Notes: generated by a model from the sequence alone, not told the origin. DNA of 19,594 nucleotides from an uncultured Oscillospiraceae bacterium (GCA_902478605.1 CABSLQ010000056.1:1-19594); one strand, 5' to 3'. Shown: positions 1-6,884, counted from the first letter of the stretch. A program made the numbers and translations.

Positions 1-1133
1 ATGTAGACATAGTAGTGCTTGCCCTCCTGCCTTTTGCGGTCAAGGAACTGGAATACAGGATCGTCAGCAGGCGCATGTTGAATAAGGGTAGACATGACTT
101 GGAAAAGCGTCTTGCGCAATCTGGGAGATCCGCGCTTGGAAATGTGCCGGTTCTTCGAGTCAAAGGTGCCGGACTGGCAGGGAGGCGCATCTACACCGGC
201 AAAGGCCACTAAGGATTGCTTGCGGTCAAAGCGGCGCACGTCACCGATCTCCGCCATGAGTTGTGGACCGAGTACAGGACCGACACCGAACATCCGCATG
301 ACGATTGGATACTCTGGAAGCTGTGAAGCCAGTGTGAGCATCTGATGTTGAATCGTGGAAATAGTTTTTATGATTGTGTTGAGTTGAACTGCCGCATGGG
401 TAACAAGGAGCTTGATCGCATCGGACATCGGAAGCGTATTCACCTGTGAGGAGGCGTGGGCATAGATGGCCACAGCCTTTTCCACGCTGAATCTGTACCC
501 GGTTTTGGAGCACCACTTTCGGTATTGATTTGTGAACGCTTTCTCAGATTTCATGCAGACACACTCGCGGTGCCAGAAGTTTTCGGCGAAATCCACCCAT
601 TTCTCGTGTCCATCCGTATCCCTGGGAGCACTTTTGAAAAGTGTGTTGACGCCGGGAAACGTCCCGTCCAGCAGAGAGATCAGATTGTTTTTGAGATTGA
701 CTTTCAGCTTTATGTACTGATCGTACTGGCGGCGGCACGTTTTGAGAATCTGCCGGATTTGATCAGCAGGAGTATAGCGTTCGAGATTAGCCCAACGGTC
801 AAGACAGTAATTTGCAATTTTCACAGCGTCCAGTTTGTCCGTCTTGCCCTTCCGGATGGAGTTGTTGCCGTATTTGTAGATTAACAGCGCATTCACGACG
901 CAGACAAAAAGGCCCGCATCGTACAATACCTTGGCTATGGGTTGCCAGTAGTTCCCGGTGTACTCCATAACGATCCGTGTTTCTCCGGGCAGTTCTCCCA
1001 GAAAGCAAGCCAGTTCGCTCAGTTCTGCATCCGTGTGGGACACCTCAAACGGTTCCGCGACCACCTCGCCGAAGGGCCGCATAACGACTACCGTGCTTTT
1101 CCCCTTAGAAACGTCGATCCCAACTGCATTCAT
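1..1133 (-). CDS. IS110-family transposase, 3' end beyond the left edge
   Basis: The minus strand is open from an ATG at 1133 to base 1 without a stop (377 complete codons), so the C-terminal end lies outside the window. The translation begins MNAVGIDVSKGKST. It carries the RuvC-like DEDD set of IS110 enzymes: D7 (GIDVSK), E57 (MEYTG), D99 and D102 (KTDKLDA). The C-terminal Transposase_20 part has GVGPVLGPQLMAEIGDVRRF (about 283-302), and the catalytic serine is probably S321 in the CQSG motif. IS110 enzymes use this serine with the DEDD site to recombine DNA, guided by a bridge RNA encoded in the element. The start is supported by GGAGG at 1146-1150 and AGGAG at 1136-1140 (complement). Typical family members are 400-450 aa, so only the last few dozen codons are probably missing. 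The gene is less GC-rich than the host genes to the right. Confidence 0.93.
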   Translation of the reverse strand, partial: MNAVGIDVSKGKSTVVVMRPFGEVVAEPFEVSHTDAELSELACFLGELPGETRIVMEYTGNYWQPIAKVLYDAGLFVCVVNALLIYKYGNNSIRKGKTDKLDAVKIANYCLDRWANLERYTPADQIRQILKTCRRQYDQYIKLKVNLKNNLISLLDGTFPGVNTLFKSAPRDTDGHEKWVDFAENFWHRECVCMKSEKAFTNQYRKWCSKTGYRFSVEKAVAIYAHASSQVNTLPMSDAIKLLVTHAAVQLNTIIKTISTIQHQMLTLASQLPEYPIVMRMFGVGPVLGPQLMAEIGDVRRFDRKQSLVAFAGVDAPPCQSGTFDSKNRHISKRGSPRLRKTLFQVMSTLIQHAPADDPVFQFLDRKRQEGKHYYVY

Positions 1134-1520
1134 TTCTCCTGTTTTCCTCCGTTCGATCATTTTCAAATTGGCGACCATCGTTTTCCCACTGCCGATTCAA
1201 ATTGCTTGGTCACACGAACACCCTGGGTTCCCAGTGGTTCAACCTGCCCCAACCGAACGCTACAGTGGAAGGATGGCTGACTGTTTAGCAGCCGGACATG
1301 GTTAGTCCATTAAAAGTCTCGTCAGGCCAATTTCCCTTCCATTGTAGCTTAGGCGTGAGTACGAGAAAAGCACGCCTGGCTGGCGTGCTTCACCCGCTTG
1401 TTGGCATTGTAGCATTAGAAGTCAACCCCCAAAAAGGATGGCGGTGGGGAAAAAGATGATTCAAAAAGGGGGTAGCAATGCAGAGGCCCGGGAAGGCCCC
1501 AGTTAGCAATCAAAAAGAAG
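1134..1520 (-). other. Non-coding leader between two IS110 transposases, structured
   Basis: This 387-base gap holds no convincing gene. It lies upstream of the first transposase and downstream of the second, so it should contain the left end of one element and the right end of the other. It contains a 14-base inverted repeat (1259-1272 with 1335-1348, 13 of 14 pairing as Watson-Crick) enclosing two smaller hairpins: GGCTG 1275-1279 with CAGCC 1289-1293, and GGAC 1294-1297 with GTCC 1305-1308. A separate perfect hairpin follows at 1368-1390. TTCAAATTG is directly repeated at 1162-1170 and 1196-1204. IS110-group elements encode their bridge RNA in exactly this position, upstream of the transposase; that this leader is one is an inference. 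Confidence 0.5.
1368..1390 (-). terminator. Perfect 9-bp hairpin, terminator-like on the minus strand
   Basis: AAGCACGCC (1368-1376) pairs perfectly with GGCGTGCTT (1382-1390) around a 5-base loop. On the minus strand the stem ends in TTTTCTC, a short U-tract, so it could stop read-through from the upstream IS110 gene. It may instead be part of the element's own leader RNA. Confidence 0.4.
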
Positions 1521-2699
1521 TCAGGCGGCCAAATGGTACGGCATTCCGGATTTTTCCAAAGCAAATATCAGCCGAACCAACTTCTTGGCAGCGTGAGAAA
1601 GAGCAACATTGTAGTGCTTACCCTCTGCCCGCTTCTTGGCGAGATAATCGGCAAAAGTCGGATCCCAGTGACAGACATACTTAGTTGCGTTGTAAAGTGC
1701 GTAGCGCAGGTATCGGGAGCCACGCTTTTCCATGTGAGGATAGCAGTTCTTGAGTTGCCCGGACTGGTAAGTAGATGGCGACATCCCAGCATAGGCCAAT
1801 AGCTTGTCCGGGGAATCAAAACGAGTGAAGTCGCCAACTTCAGCAAGAATCATGGCTGCCATACGGAAACCCAGTCCCGGAATCGTGGTAATGGGAGAAT
1901 TAAGATCATCCATAATGGCTTGAATCTGCTCTTCAATTTCTGCAATTTCGTTATCCAGTTCACGGATGAGGCGGATAGTATGCTGCAATTCAAGGGACTT
2001 GGCAGGCATCCGGGAGCCAATCGAGTTTCTGGCGGCATCTCGGATTTCCAAAGCCATATCTCTTTTGTAGCGGCCCTTGGAGGCGGTTTCAAGAAGTGCT
2101 TTCAGCCTTGTCAAATGGGCTGCGGCGACCTGTTTAGCGCCGGGAAACTCCTCCAGTAGGGCGTAAATAGAGGCCATGTGAAGTGTGGGAACCAGCTTTT
2201 CCAGCTCAGGAAATAAGATGCAGACCAATCGGGAAATCGAGCTTTTCAGCTTTGCCCGTTCTTTCACCTTATCAAAGCGGTATCTGGTCAGTGACTTTAG
2301 CTCCTCGTTGTGGTATGCTGTATCTGTGTAGGGCTTGAGGCCCGCATCAGATAACAGCATAGACGCAATCGTTCGTGCATCCACCCGGTCGGTTTTGGTC
2401 TTTCTGAGGCTGAGACTTTTTCGGTAAAGGTTTGTGCGCAAGGGATTCAGGACATAGGTGGCCAGACCGTTGTCAAGAAGAAACCCAAGCAGATTGTAGC
2501 TGTAGTGTCCGGTCGCCTCAAGCCCTACCTTTATTTTGTCCTGCGGTGCTGAGCAATCCTGAATCCTCTGCAACAGGCAGAGGAATCCGTCCATGTTGTT
2601 AGGGACAGTGAACACATCCGATAGGACTTCACCCTCGGAGCTGACGATAAAACAATCGTGCTTATCCTTTGAAACATCGATACCAACAGAAACTACCAT
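1521..2699 (-). CDS. IS110-family transposase, complete
   Basis: A 392-aa transposase starting MVVSVGIDVSKDKHD. The frame is open further upstream, but the ATG at 2699 is chosen because GGAGG (complement of 2706-2710) sits seven bases before it. The N-terminal DEDD_Tnp_IS110 domain has D8, E61 (GLEATGHY), D104 and D107 (KTDRVDA). A helical linker covers about 190-265. The Transposase_20 domain has IPGLGFRMAAMILAEVGDF (273-291) and the likely catalytic serine S313 in PSTYQSGQ. The length is full for the family and all expected catalytic residues are present, so it appears functional. It is clearly related to, but different from, the transposase to its left, and both are transcribed leftward. 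Its leader (2700-2890) is strongly structured. Confidence 0.95.
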   Translation of the reverse strand: MVVSVGIDVSKDKHDCFIVSSEGEVLSDVFTVPNNMDGFLCLLQRIQDCSAPQDKIKVGLEATGHYSYNLLGFLLDNGLATYVLNPLRTNLYRKSLSLRKTKTDRVDARTIASMLLSDAGLKPYTDTAYHNEELKSLTRYRFDKVKERAKLKSSISRLVCILFPELEKLVPTLHMASIYALLEEFPGAKQVAAAHLTRLKALLETASKGRYKRDMALEIRDAARNSIGSRMPAKSLELQHTIRLIRELDNEIAEIEEQIQAIMDDLNSPITTIPGLGFRMAAMILAEVGDFTRFDSPDKLLAYAGMSPSTYQSGQLKNCYPHMEKRGSRYLRYALYNATKYVCHWDPTFADYLAKKRAEGKHYNVALSHAAKKLVRLIFALEKSGMPYHLAA

Positions 2700-2890
2700 A
2701 GTAAAACCTCCAGCGGCCAGATTTGTGATGCTGTATCCACAGTACACCTTACTTTTGTAACCTTGTTCCACATCAACCGTCTGGCGGTATTTAACTGATC
2801 AACAAAAGTGTAAGGGGCTGTGGTTGGAACCTTTCTCAAACCATCTTGTGGTAGGAGGTGAACACCAATCCACAGCATCCCTTACAGTGT
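2700..2890 (-). ncRNA. Candidate IS110 bridge RNA
   Basis: The roughly 190 bases upstream of the complete IS110 transposase fold into two consecutive stem-loops on the minus strand. Stem A: GTAAGGG (2810-2816) pairs with CCCTTAC (2879-2885) and GCTGTGG (2817-2823) with CCACAGC (2870-2876), separated by a 2-base bulge and enclosing a 46-base loop. Stem B: ACTTTTGT (2751-2758) pairs perfectly with ACAAAAGT (2802-2809) around a 43-base loop that holds an ACCG/CGGT mini-hairpin (2776-2788). Stems A and B abut exactly at 2809/2810. Two adjacent hairpins with large internal loops, in a leader of this length just before the transposase, match the known IS110-group bridge RNA layout (target-binding loop, then donor-binding loop). 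Assignment of the loops and the transcript ends are inferred. Confidence 0.55.
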
Positions 2891-2929
2891 AGCACAGCCC
2901 TTGGAGAGGGGCTCTAATAACTACTACTC

Positions 2930-2935
2930 TATAAT
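2930..2935 (+). promoter_or_regulatory. Possible -10 box upstream of argD
   Basis: A perfect TATAAT lies 17 bases before the argD start, at the IS110-chromosome junction. No good -35 is found 16-18 bases upstream; the nearest candidate, TTGGAG at 2901-2906, is 23 bases away. With the usual -10 to +1 distance the untranslated leader would be only about 10 bases, so the site may not be a promoter. Confidence 0.25.
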
Positions 2936-2952
2936 ACAAGGATCTGAACGCT

Positions 2953-4149
2953 ATGACACAAGATACGCTGGAGGGGGTCAAGGCCCTCGAATCCGGTGCC
3001 CTGATGCCGACCTACGGCCGGTTTGACGTCGCGCTGGAAAGCGGTCACGGCAGCACCGCCGTGGGCGTGGACGGGAAAACCTACATCGATTTTGGCAGCG
3101 GCATCGGGGTCAACGCCCTGGGCTACTGCGACGCGGGCTGGGTGGCGGCGGTGCAGGAACAGGCCGCCCGGCTGCAGCATATTTCCAACCTGTATTACAG
3201 CCCGGTGCAGGTGCACTTCGCAGAGGAGCTGTGCGCCGCCGCCGGCATGGGGCGGGCCTTTCTGTGCAATTCGGGCGCCGAGGCAAACGAATGCGCCATC
3301 AAGCTTGCCCGCAAATACAGCTTTGACAAATACGGCGAAGGCCGTGCGACGGTGGTCACGCTGCGCAATTCCTTCCACGGGCGTACGCTGACCACCCTGT
3401 CCGCCACGGGGCAGGACGCCTTTCACCAGTATTTCTTCCCCTTCACCGGCGGGTTCGCCTTTGCCGAGGCGGGGGATCTCGCCGACATGGAGGAGAAGCT
3501 GGACGGCACGGTGTGCGCCGTACTGCTCGAATGCGTGCAGGGGGAGGGCGGCGTCGTGCCGCTCGACCCGGTGTACGCGCAGGGGGTGCAGGCGCTGTGC
3601 CGGGAAAAGGATATCCTGCTCATGGTGGACGAGGTGCAGACGGGCGCAGGGCGCACCGGTACCTTCCTCGCCTGTGAGCAGATGGGACTGGACCCCGACG
3701 TGGTGACCATGGCCAAGGGGCTGGGCGGCGGCTTGCCCATCGGGGCGTGCCTGTGCCGAGAATCGCTCGCGGCGGTCATGGGCCCCGGCACCCATGGTTC
3801 CACCTTCGGCGGCAACCCGGTGGCCTGCGCGGCGGGCCGGTATATGCTCACCCGGCTGGCTGACCCGGCGTTTCTCCGCGAGGTGGCGGAAAAGGGCGCC
3901 TGGCTGCGCGGACAGCTGGCCGCCATGCCGGGCGTCAAAGAGGTGCGCGGTATGGGGCTTATGCTGGGTCTTGTGCTCGAAAAGGGGACGGCCCGCGCCG
4001 TGGCGGAGGACTGCCTGGCCCACGGCCTGCTCGTGCTGACGGCCAAAACGCTCATACGGCTGCTGCCCCCGCTGAACATCACCCGGGACGAACTGGATAA
4101 GGGCTTGACCATACTGAAAGCGACGCTGGAAAGGACGATGACCGCATGA
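2953..4149 (+). CDS. argD: Acetylornithine aminotransferase
   Basis: A 398-aa class-III PLP-dependent aminotransferase that makes N-acetylornithine from N-acetylglutamate semialdehyde and glutamate in cytoplasmic arginine biosynthesis. Visible features are the N-terminal PTYGRFDVAL motif typical of ArgD (19-28), the PLP phosphate-binding stretch NSGAEANE (106-113), ECVQGEGGV (193-201), VDEVQTGAGRTG (225-236) with the ring-contacting D226, and the Schiff-base lysine K255 in TMAKGLGGGLPIGA. The length is standard and the protein looks intact. The start has AAGGA about ten bases upstream. It overlaps argF by ATGA, so the two are translationally coupled. argC, argJ and argB are not adjacent: an IS110 element occupies the upstream side. 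Ornithine aminotransferase (rocD) is the main alternative, but the pairing with argF favours ArgD. Confidence 0.93.
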   Translation: MTQDTLEGVKALESGALMPTYGRFDVALESGHGSTAVGVDGKTYIDFGSGIGVNALGYCDAGWVAAVQEQAARLQHISNLYYSPVQVHFAEELCAAAGMGRAFLCNSGAEANECAIKLARKYSFDKYGEGRATVVTLRNSFHGRTLTTLSATGQDAFHQYFFPFTGGFAFAEAGDLADMEEKLDGTVCAVLLECVQGEGGVVPLDPVYAQGVQALCREKDILLMVDEVQTGAGRTGTFLACEQMGLDPDVVTMAKGLGGGLPIGACLCRESLAAVMGPGTHGSTFGGNPVACAAGRYMLTRLADPAFLREVAEKGAWLRGQLAAMPGVKEVRGMGLMLGLVLEKGTARAVAEDCLAHGLLVLTAKTLIRLLPPLNITRDELDKGLTILKATLERTMTA

Positions 4150-5063
4150 AACATCTGCTCAAACTGCTGGACCTGTCCAAAGAGGAAATCCTGCAGATCC
4201 TCAACCTCGCCGATCAGCTCAAATACGAGCTGGCGCACGGCATCGAACACAAATATCTCGCGGGCAAGACGCTCGGCATGATTTTCCAGAAGGCCTCCAC
4301 CCGCACGCGGGTGTCCTTTGAGACGGGCATTTATCAGCTGGGTGGCTACGGCCTGTTTTTGTCGTCTAACGACCTGCAGATCGGCCGGGGCGAACCGGTG
4401 GAGGACACCGCCCGGGTGCTGTCCCGGTATCTGGACGGCATTATGATCCGCACCTTTGAGCAGGACGAGGTGGAAAAGCTGGCGGAATACGGTTCCATCC
4501 CGGTCATCAACGGATTGACCGATTTCTGCCATCCCTGCCAGGTGCTTGCTGACCTGATGACCGTCCGCGAACACAAGGGCACCCTCGAGGGCCTCAAGAT
4601 GTGCTACATCGGCGACGGCAACAACATGGCCAATTCCCTCATCGTCGGCGGCCTCAAGGTGGGCATGGAGGTGGCCATCGCCTGCCCCGACGCGTACCAG
4701 CCGGATGAACGGGTGCTGGATTTCACCGCGTCGTGCGGCGGCCGGTTCACCATGACCAGCGACTGCAAAACGGCGGCGGCCGGCGCCGACGTCATCTTCA
4801 CCGATGTGTGGGCCTCCATGGGCCAGGAGGGAGAAGCGGAAAAGCGCCGGATCGCCTTCGCCGGCTATCAGGTGAACGCCGAATTGCTCACCGCCGCGCA
4901 TGAGGGCTGCATGGTGCAGCACTGCCTGCCCGCCCACCGCGGAGAGGAGATCACGGCCGACGTATTTGAAGCGCACGCGAACGAGATCTTTGATGAGGCG
5001 GAAAACCGCCTGCACGCCCAGAAGGCGGTTATGGTTACCTTGATGCGGGACGAAAACCGCTGA
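4146..5063 (+). CDS. argF: Ornithine carbamoyltransferase
   Basis: A 305-aa anabolic-type ornithine transcarbamylase, converting ornithine and carbamoyl phosphate to citrulline. The carbamoyl-phosphate site STRTR is at 51-55, HPCQ at 129-132, the domain-linking DGNNMANS at 157-164, the ornithine-binding SMG loop at 224-226, and HCLPAHRGEE at 259-268. All family motifs are present at normal spacing. The start ATG overlaps the argD stop (ATGA), so argD and argF form an operon, which ends at the strong terminator immediately downstream. The anabolic role is inferred from the argD partner; no arginine deiminase or carbamate kinase gene is nearby. Confidence 0.95.
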   Translation: MKHLLKLLDLSKEEILQILNLADQLKYELAHGIEHKYLAGKTLGMIFQKASTRTRVSFETGIYQLGGYGLFLSSNDLQIGRGEPVEDTARVLSRYLDGIMIRTFEQDEVEKLAEYGSIPVINGLTDFCHPCQVLADLMTVREHKGTLEGLKMCYIGDGNNMANSLIVGGLKVGMEVAIACPDAYQPDERVLDFTASCGGRFTMTSDCKTAAAGADVIFTDVWASMGQEGEAEKRRIAFAGYQVNAELLTAAHEGCMVQHCLPAHRGEEITADVFEAHANEIFDEAENRLHAQKAVMVTLMRDENR

Positions 5064-5070
5064 TCCATTT

Positions 5071-5105
5071 GCCGGCAGAGAAGGTGCTTCTCTGCCGGCT
5101 TTTTA
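5071..5105 (+). terminator. Intrinsic terminator of argDF
   Basis: GCCGGCAGAGAA (5071-5082) pairs perfectly with TTCTCTGCCGGC (5088-5099) around a 5-base loop, followed by five Ts. It begins eight bases after the argF stop. Confidence 0.93.
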
Positions 5106-5114
5106 AAAAATGGT

Positions 5115-5143
5115 TTGACATTGATCGCAAAACTTGGTAAGAT
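5115..5143 (+). promoter_or_regulatory. Sigma-A promoter of the small exported protein gene
   Basis: TTGACA (5115-5120), a 17-base spacer, then TAAGAT (5138-5143). It lies directly behind the argF terminator and 40 bases before the start of the next gene. Confidence 0.8.
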
Positions 5144-5183
5144 AGAAAGGAAAATATTGGCAATCTTAAAAGGAGGGGGTAGG

Positions 5184-5549
5184 ATGAAAAAAGCAAAGCG
5201 CATCCTCGGTCTTGGCCTGGCAATCGGCCTGGCCGCTGCCGCGTGCATTTTCCTGTGGGGATGGCGCTGGTTTGGGTATGCGCTTTGCACCGATCCGGAA
5301 AATTTCTATCTGTCGGAAATTTACCACAGCGACTCCACCCTCGCGCTGTCCGGCAGTGCACCCGATCAGGCGTATTATCAGGGGTATGTGACAGCCGTGG
5401 AAGGGGAGACGATGTATATCGGCATCCGGTTTGTCAAATACATTCCCGTATCCCTCCGGCACGACTTTTATATTCAGCTGGAGCTTCCCGAAACGGTTAA
5501 GCAGGTTTATATCGTCGGCGGGGATAACCAAATAGCTATTTCTGTCTAG
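5184..5549 (+). CDS. Small membrane-anchored or secreted protein of unknown function
   Basis: A 121-aa protein that I do not recognise. The frame extends back to 5115, but the ATG at 5184 is chosen because AGGAGG (5171-5176) lies seven bases before it and because the -35 box overlaps the more upstream start. Residues 1-6 are basic (MKKAKR) and residues 7-25 form a hydrophobic Gly/Ala/Leu helix, which is a signal peptide or N-terminal anchor. The remaining ~95 residues are soluble and rich in Tyr, Ile and Val, with alternating hydrophobic stretches near the C-terminus (YIGIRFVKYIPVSLRHDFYI), suggesting a small beta fold. It has its own promoter and stands alone between the arginine and aromatic units. 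The next promoter begins 19 bases after its stop. Confidence 0.8.
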   Translation: MKKAKRILGLGLAIGLAAAACIFLWGWRWFGYALCTDPENFYLSEIYHSDSTLALSGSAPDQAYYQGYVTAVEGETMYIGIRFVKYIPVSLRHDFYIQLELPETVKQVYIVGGDNQIAISV

Positions 5550-5567
5550 GCAGGCGGAAATTTCTTC

Positions 5568-5596
5568 TTGACAGATGGATCGATTGCTGTTACACT
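5568..5596 (+). promoter_or_regulatory. Sigma-A promoter of the leader-DAHP synthase unit
   Basis: TTGACA (5568-5573), a 17-base spacer and TACACT (5591-5596). Transcription should start near 5603, about 26 bases before the leader ORF, giving a leader transcript that ends at the terminator near 5754. Confidence 0.8.
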
Positions 5597-5628
5597 TTAA
5601 AGCATAAAAGAAAAGGGAGCGAACACAC

Positions 5629-5703
5629 GTGGCAAGCTTTGTTTCGAACAGCTATGCGTATCCGGGCTATGCAGATAGCGCGGATGCTTTGTGCTGTTCC
5701 TGA
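5629..5703 (+). CDS. 24-codon leader peptide with Tyr codons
   Basis: A short ORF with a GTG start at 5629 and GGGAG (5615-5619) nine bases upstream, ending at TGA 5701-5703. It encodes a 24-residue peptide with Phe4, Tyr9, Tyr11, Tyr14 and Cys22-Cys23; all three Tyr codons are TAT. It is preceded by a clear promoter, carries a stable hairpin over codons 11-20, and is followed 12 bases after its stop by an intrinsic terminator, after which the DAHP synthase begins. This is the classic layout of a transcription-attenuation leader. The enrichment for Tyr in front of an aromatic-biosynthesis gene supports a sensor role; a free-standing small protein cannot be excluded. Confidence 0.65.
   Translation: MASFVSNSYAYPGYADSADALCCS
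5658..5687 (+). promoter_or_regulatory. Internal hairpin of the attenuator leader
   Basis: GTATCCG (5658-5664) pairs with CGGATGC (5681-5687), one pair being a G-U wobble; after one G-G mismatch, GCTAT (5666-5670) pairs with ATAGC (5675-5679) around a GCAG loop. The 5' arm contains the Tyr codons at 5659-5661 and 5668-5670, so a ribosome stalled there would disrupt it. It would fit a pause hairpin; the role is inferred. Confidence 0.5.
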
Positions 5704-5715
5704 AGCCGCCCGTAT

Positions 5716-5754
5716 AACGGCCGCCTTTGGAAAGCCAAAGGCGGCCGTTTTTTT
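5716..5754 (+). terminator. Intrinsic terminator (attenuator) before DAHP synthase
   Basis: A perfect 15-bp stem, 5716-5730 with 5735-5749, around a 4-base AAAG loop. The T-run extends from the stem end to 5754. It lies between the leader ORF and the DAHP synthase gene, where it must be bypassed for the enzyme to be made from the upstream promoter. GCCGCC (5705-5710) could pair with GGCGGC (5740-5745) in the 3' arm as a competing structure. Confidence 0.92.
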
Positions 5755-5795
5755 ATTGGCGCTTCGTCCGCTGAAAAAAGAAAGGGGATACGGGT

Positions 5796-6821
5796 ATGAT
5801 TATTATTTTGAAGGCAGCCGCGCCGGCTGAGCGTGTGCAGGAGCTGGTGGCGGACATGGAAAAGATAGGGCTGTCGTGCCATTGCAGCACCGGCACCCAG
5901 ACCACCATCGTGGGCATCATCGGCGACACCTCGCGGGTGAATCTCGACGCGGTGCGCGCCAACGATATCGTGGAGGACGTCAAGCGGGTATCCGAGCCGT
6001 ACAAGGCGGCCAACCGCAAGTTTCATCCGGAGGATACGGTGGTGGACGTGGCGGGCCGGCGCTTCGGCGGGGGCTTTTTCAGCGTGATTGCGGGGCCCTG
6101 CTCGGTTGAGAGCGAGGAACAGATGATCGCGGTGGCACAGGACGTGAAAAAGAGCGGCGCCACCCTGCTGCGCGGCGGTGCGTTCAAGCCGCGTACCTCG
6201 CCCTATGCCTTTCAGGGGCTGCATGAGCGGGGGATCGCGCTGCTCCTCAAGGCCAAGGAGGCCACCGGCCTGCCCATCGTCACCGAGATGATGAGCCTGG
6301 CGCATTACGATATGTTTGCGCAGGTGGACGTCATCCAGGTGGGGGCGCGCAATATGCAGAACTTCGAGATGCTCAAGGAGCTCGGCCATTGCGGCAAGCC
6401 GGTGCTGCTCAAGCGGGGGCTGGCCAACACGCTGGAGGAATTTCTGATGAGCGCCGAATACATTATGGCGGGCGGCAACGAGCAGGTGATTTTGTGCGAG
6501 CGGGGGATCCGCACCTTTGAAACGATGACCCGCAACACGATGGACATTTCCGCCATTCCGCTGCTGCATCACGCGTCGCACCTGCCGGTGATTGTGGATC
6601 CGAGTCATGCGGCGGGCATTCCGTGGCTGGTGGAGCCGCTGTCCAAGGCGGCCATTGCCGCGGGGGCGGACGGTCTGATGATTGAAGTGCACAACAACCC
6701 GAAGGAGGCGCTGTGCGACGGGGCGCAGTCGCTCACGCCGGGGCAGTTTGACGCCGTCATGCAGCAGATCACCCGGCAGCTGGACTTCGAAGGCCGGCAG
6801 TACGGCGTCCAGCCGGCATAA
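5796..6821 (+). CDS. aroF: 3-deoxy-7-phosphoheptulonate (DAHP) synthase, Thermotoga type (I-beta)
   Basis: A 341-aa enzyme condensing phosphoenolpyruvate and erythrose-4-phosphate, the first step of the shikimate pathway. Residues 1 to about 70 form the ferredoxin-like N-terminal regulatory domain found in the Thermotoga maritima enzyme, where it mediates feedback inhibition by Tyr and Phe. The (beta/alpha)8 barrel follows, with GPCSVES (100-106), RGGAFKPRTSPYAFQG (126-141), VGARNMQN (182-189), KRG (206-208), DPSHAAG (268-274) and EVHNNP (297-302). The metal ligands are all present: C102, H271, E297 and D308. The start is supported by AGGGG eight bases upstream. The gene follows a leader peptide and attenuator-like terminator and ends at a strong hairpin. 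No other shikimate gene is adjacent. Confidence 0.95.
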   Translation: MIIILKAAAPAERVQELVADMEKIGLSCHCSTGTQTTIVGIIGDTSRVNLDAVRANDIVEDVKRVSEPYKAANRKFHPEDTVVDVAGRRFGGGFFSVIAGPCSVESEEQMIAVAQDVKKSGATLLRGGAFKPRTSPYAFQGLHERGIALLLKAKEATGLPIVTEMMSLAHYDMFAQVDVIQVGARNMQNFEMLKELGHCGKPVLLKRGLANTLEEFLMSAEYIMAGGNEQVILCERGIRTFETMTRNTMDISAIPLLHHASHLPVIVDPSHAAGIPWLVEPLSKAAIAAGADGLMIEVHNNPKEALCDGAQSLTPGQFDAVMQQITRQLDFEGRQYGVQPA

Positions 6822-6840
6822 GACGGAATCCCAACGAAAG

Positions 6841-6884
6841 AGGCCGTCCCGCCTGCGTTTTGGCGCAGGCGGGACGGCCTTAAT
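6841..6884 (+). terminator. Hairpin terminator after aroF, between convergent genes
   Basis: A perfect 17-bp GC-rich stem, 6841-6857 with 6864-6880, around a TTTTGG loop. The U-tract is poor (TTAATT), but the stem is very stable and lies 20 bases after the aroF stop. It could also block leftward transcription from the URO-D-like gene. Confidence 0.75.

Noticed and set aside
1481..1500. GC-rich inverted repeat just after the complete IS110 gene as a terminator
   Set aside because: Short imperfect stem and no T-run on the minus strand.
2929..5015. Long minus-strand frames across argD and argF
   Set aside because: They are shadows of the real plus-strand genes, which match their families over full length.
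5103..5184. Longer N-terminus for the 121-aa protein, from 5115
   Set aside because: That start coincides with the -35 box, so it would not be transcribed from the identified promoter, and the internal ATG has the proper Shine-Dalgarno and signal peptide.
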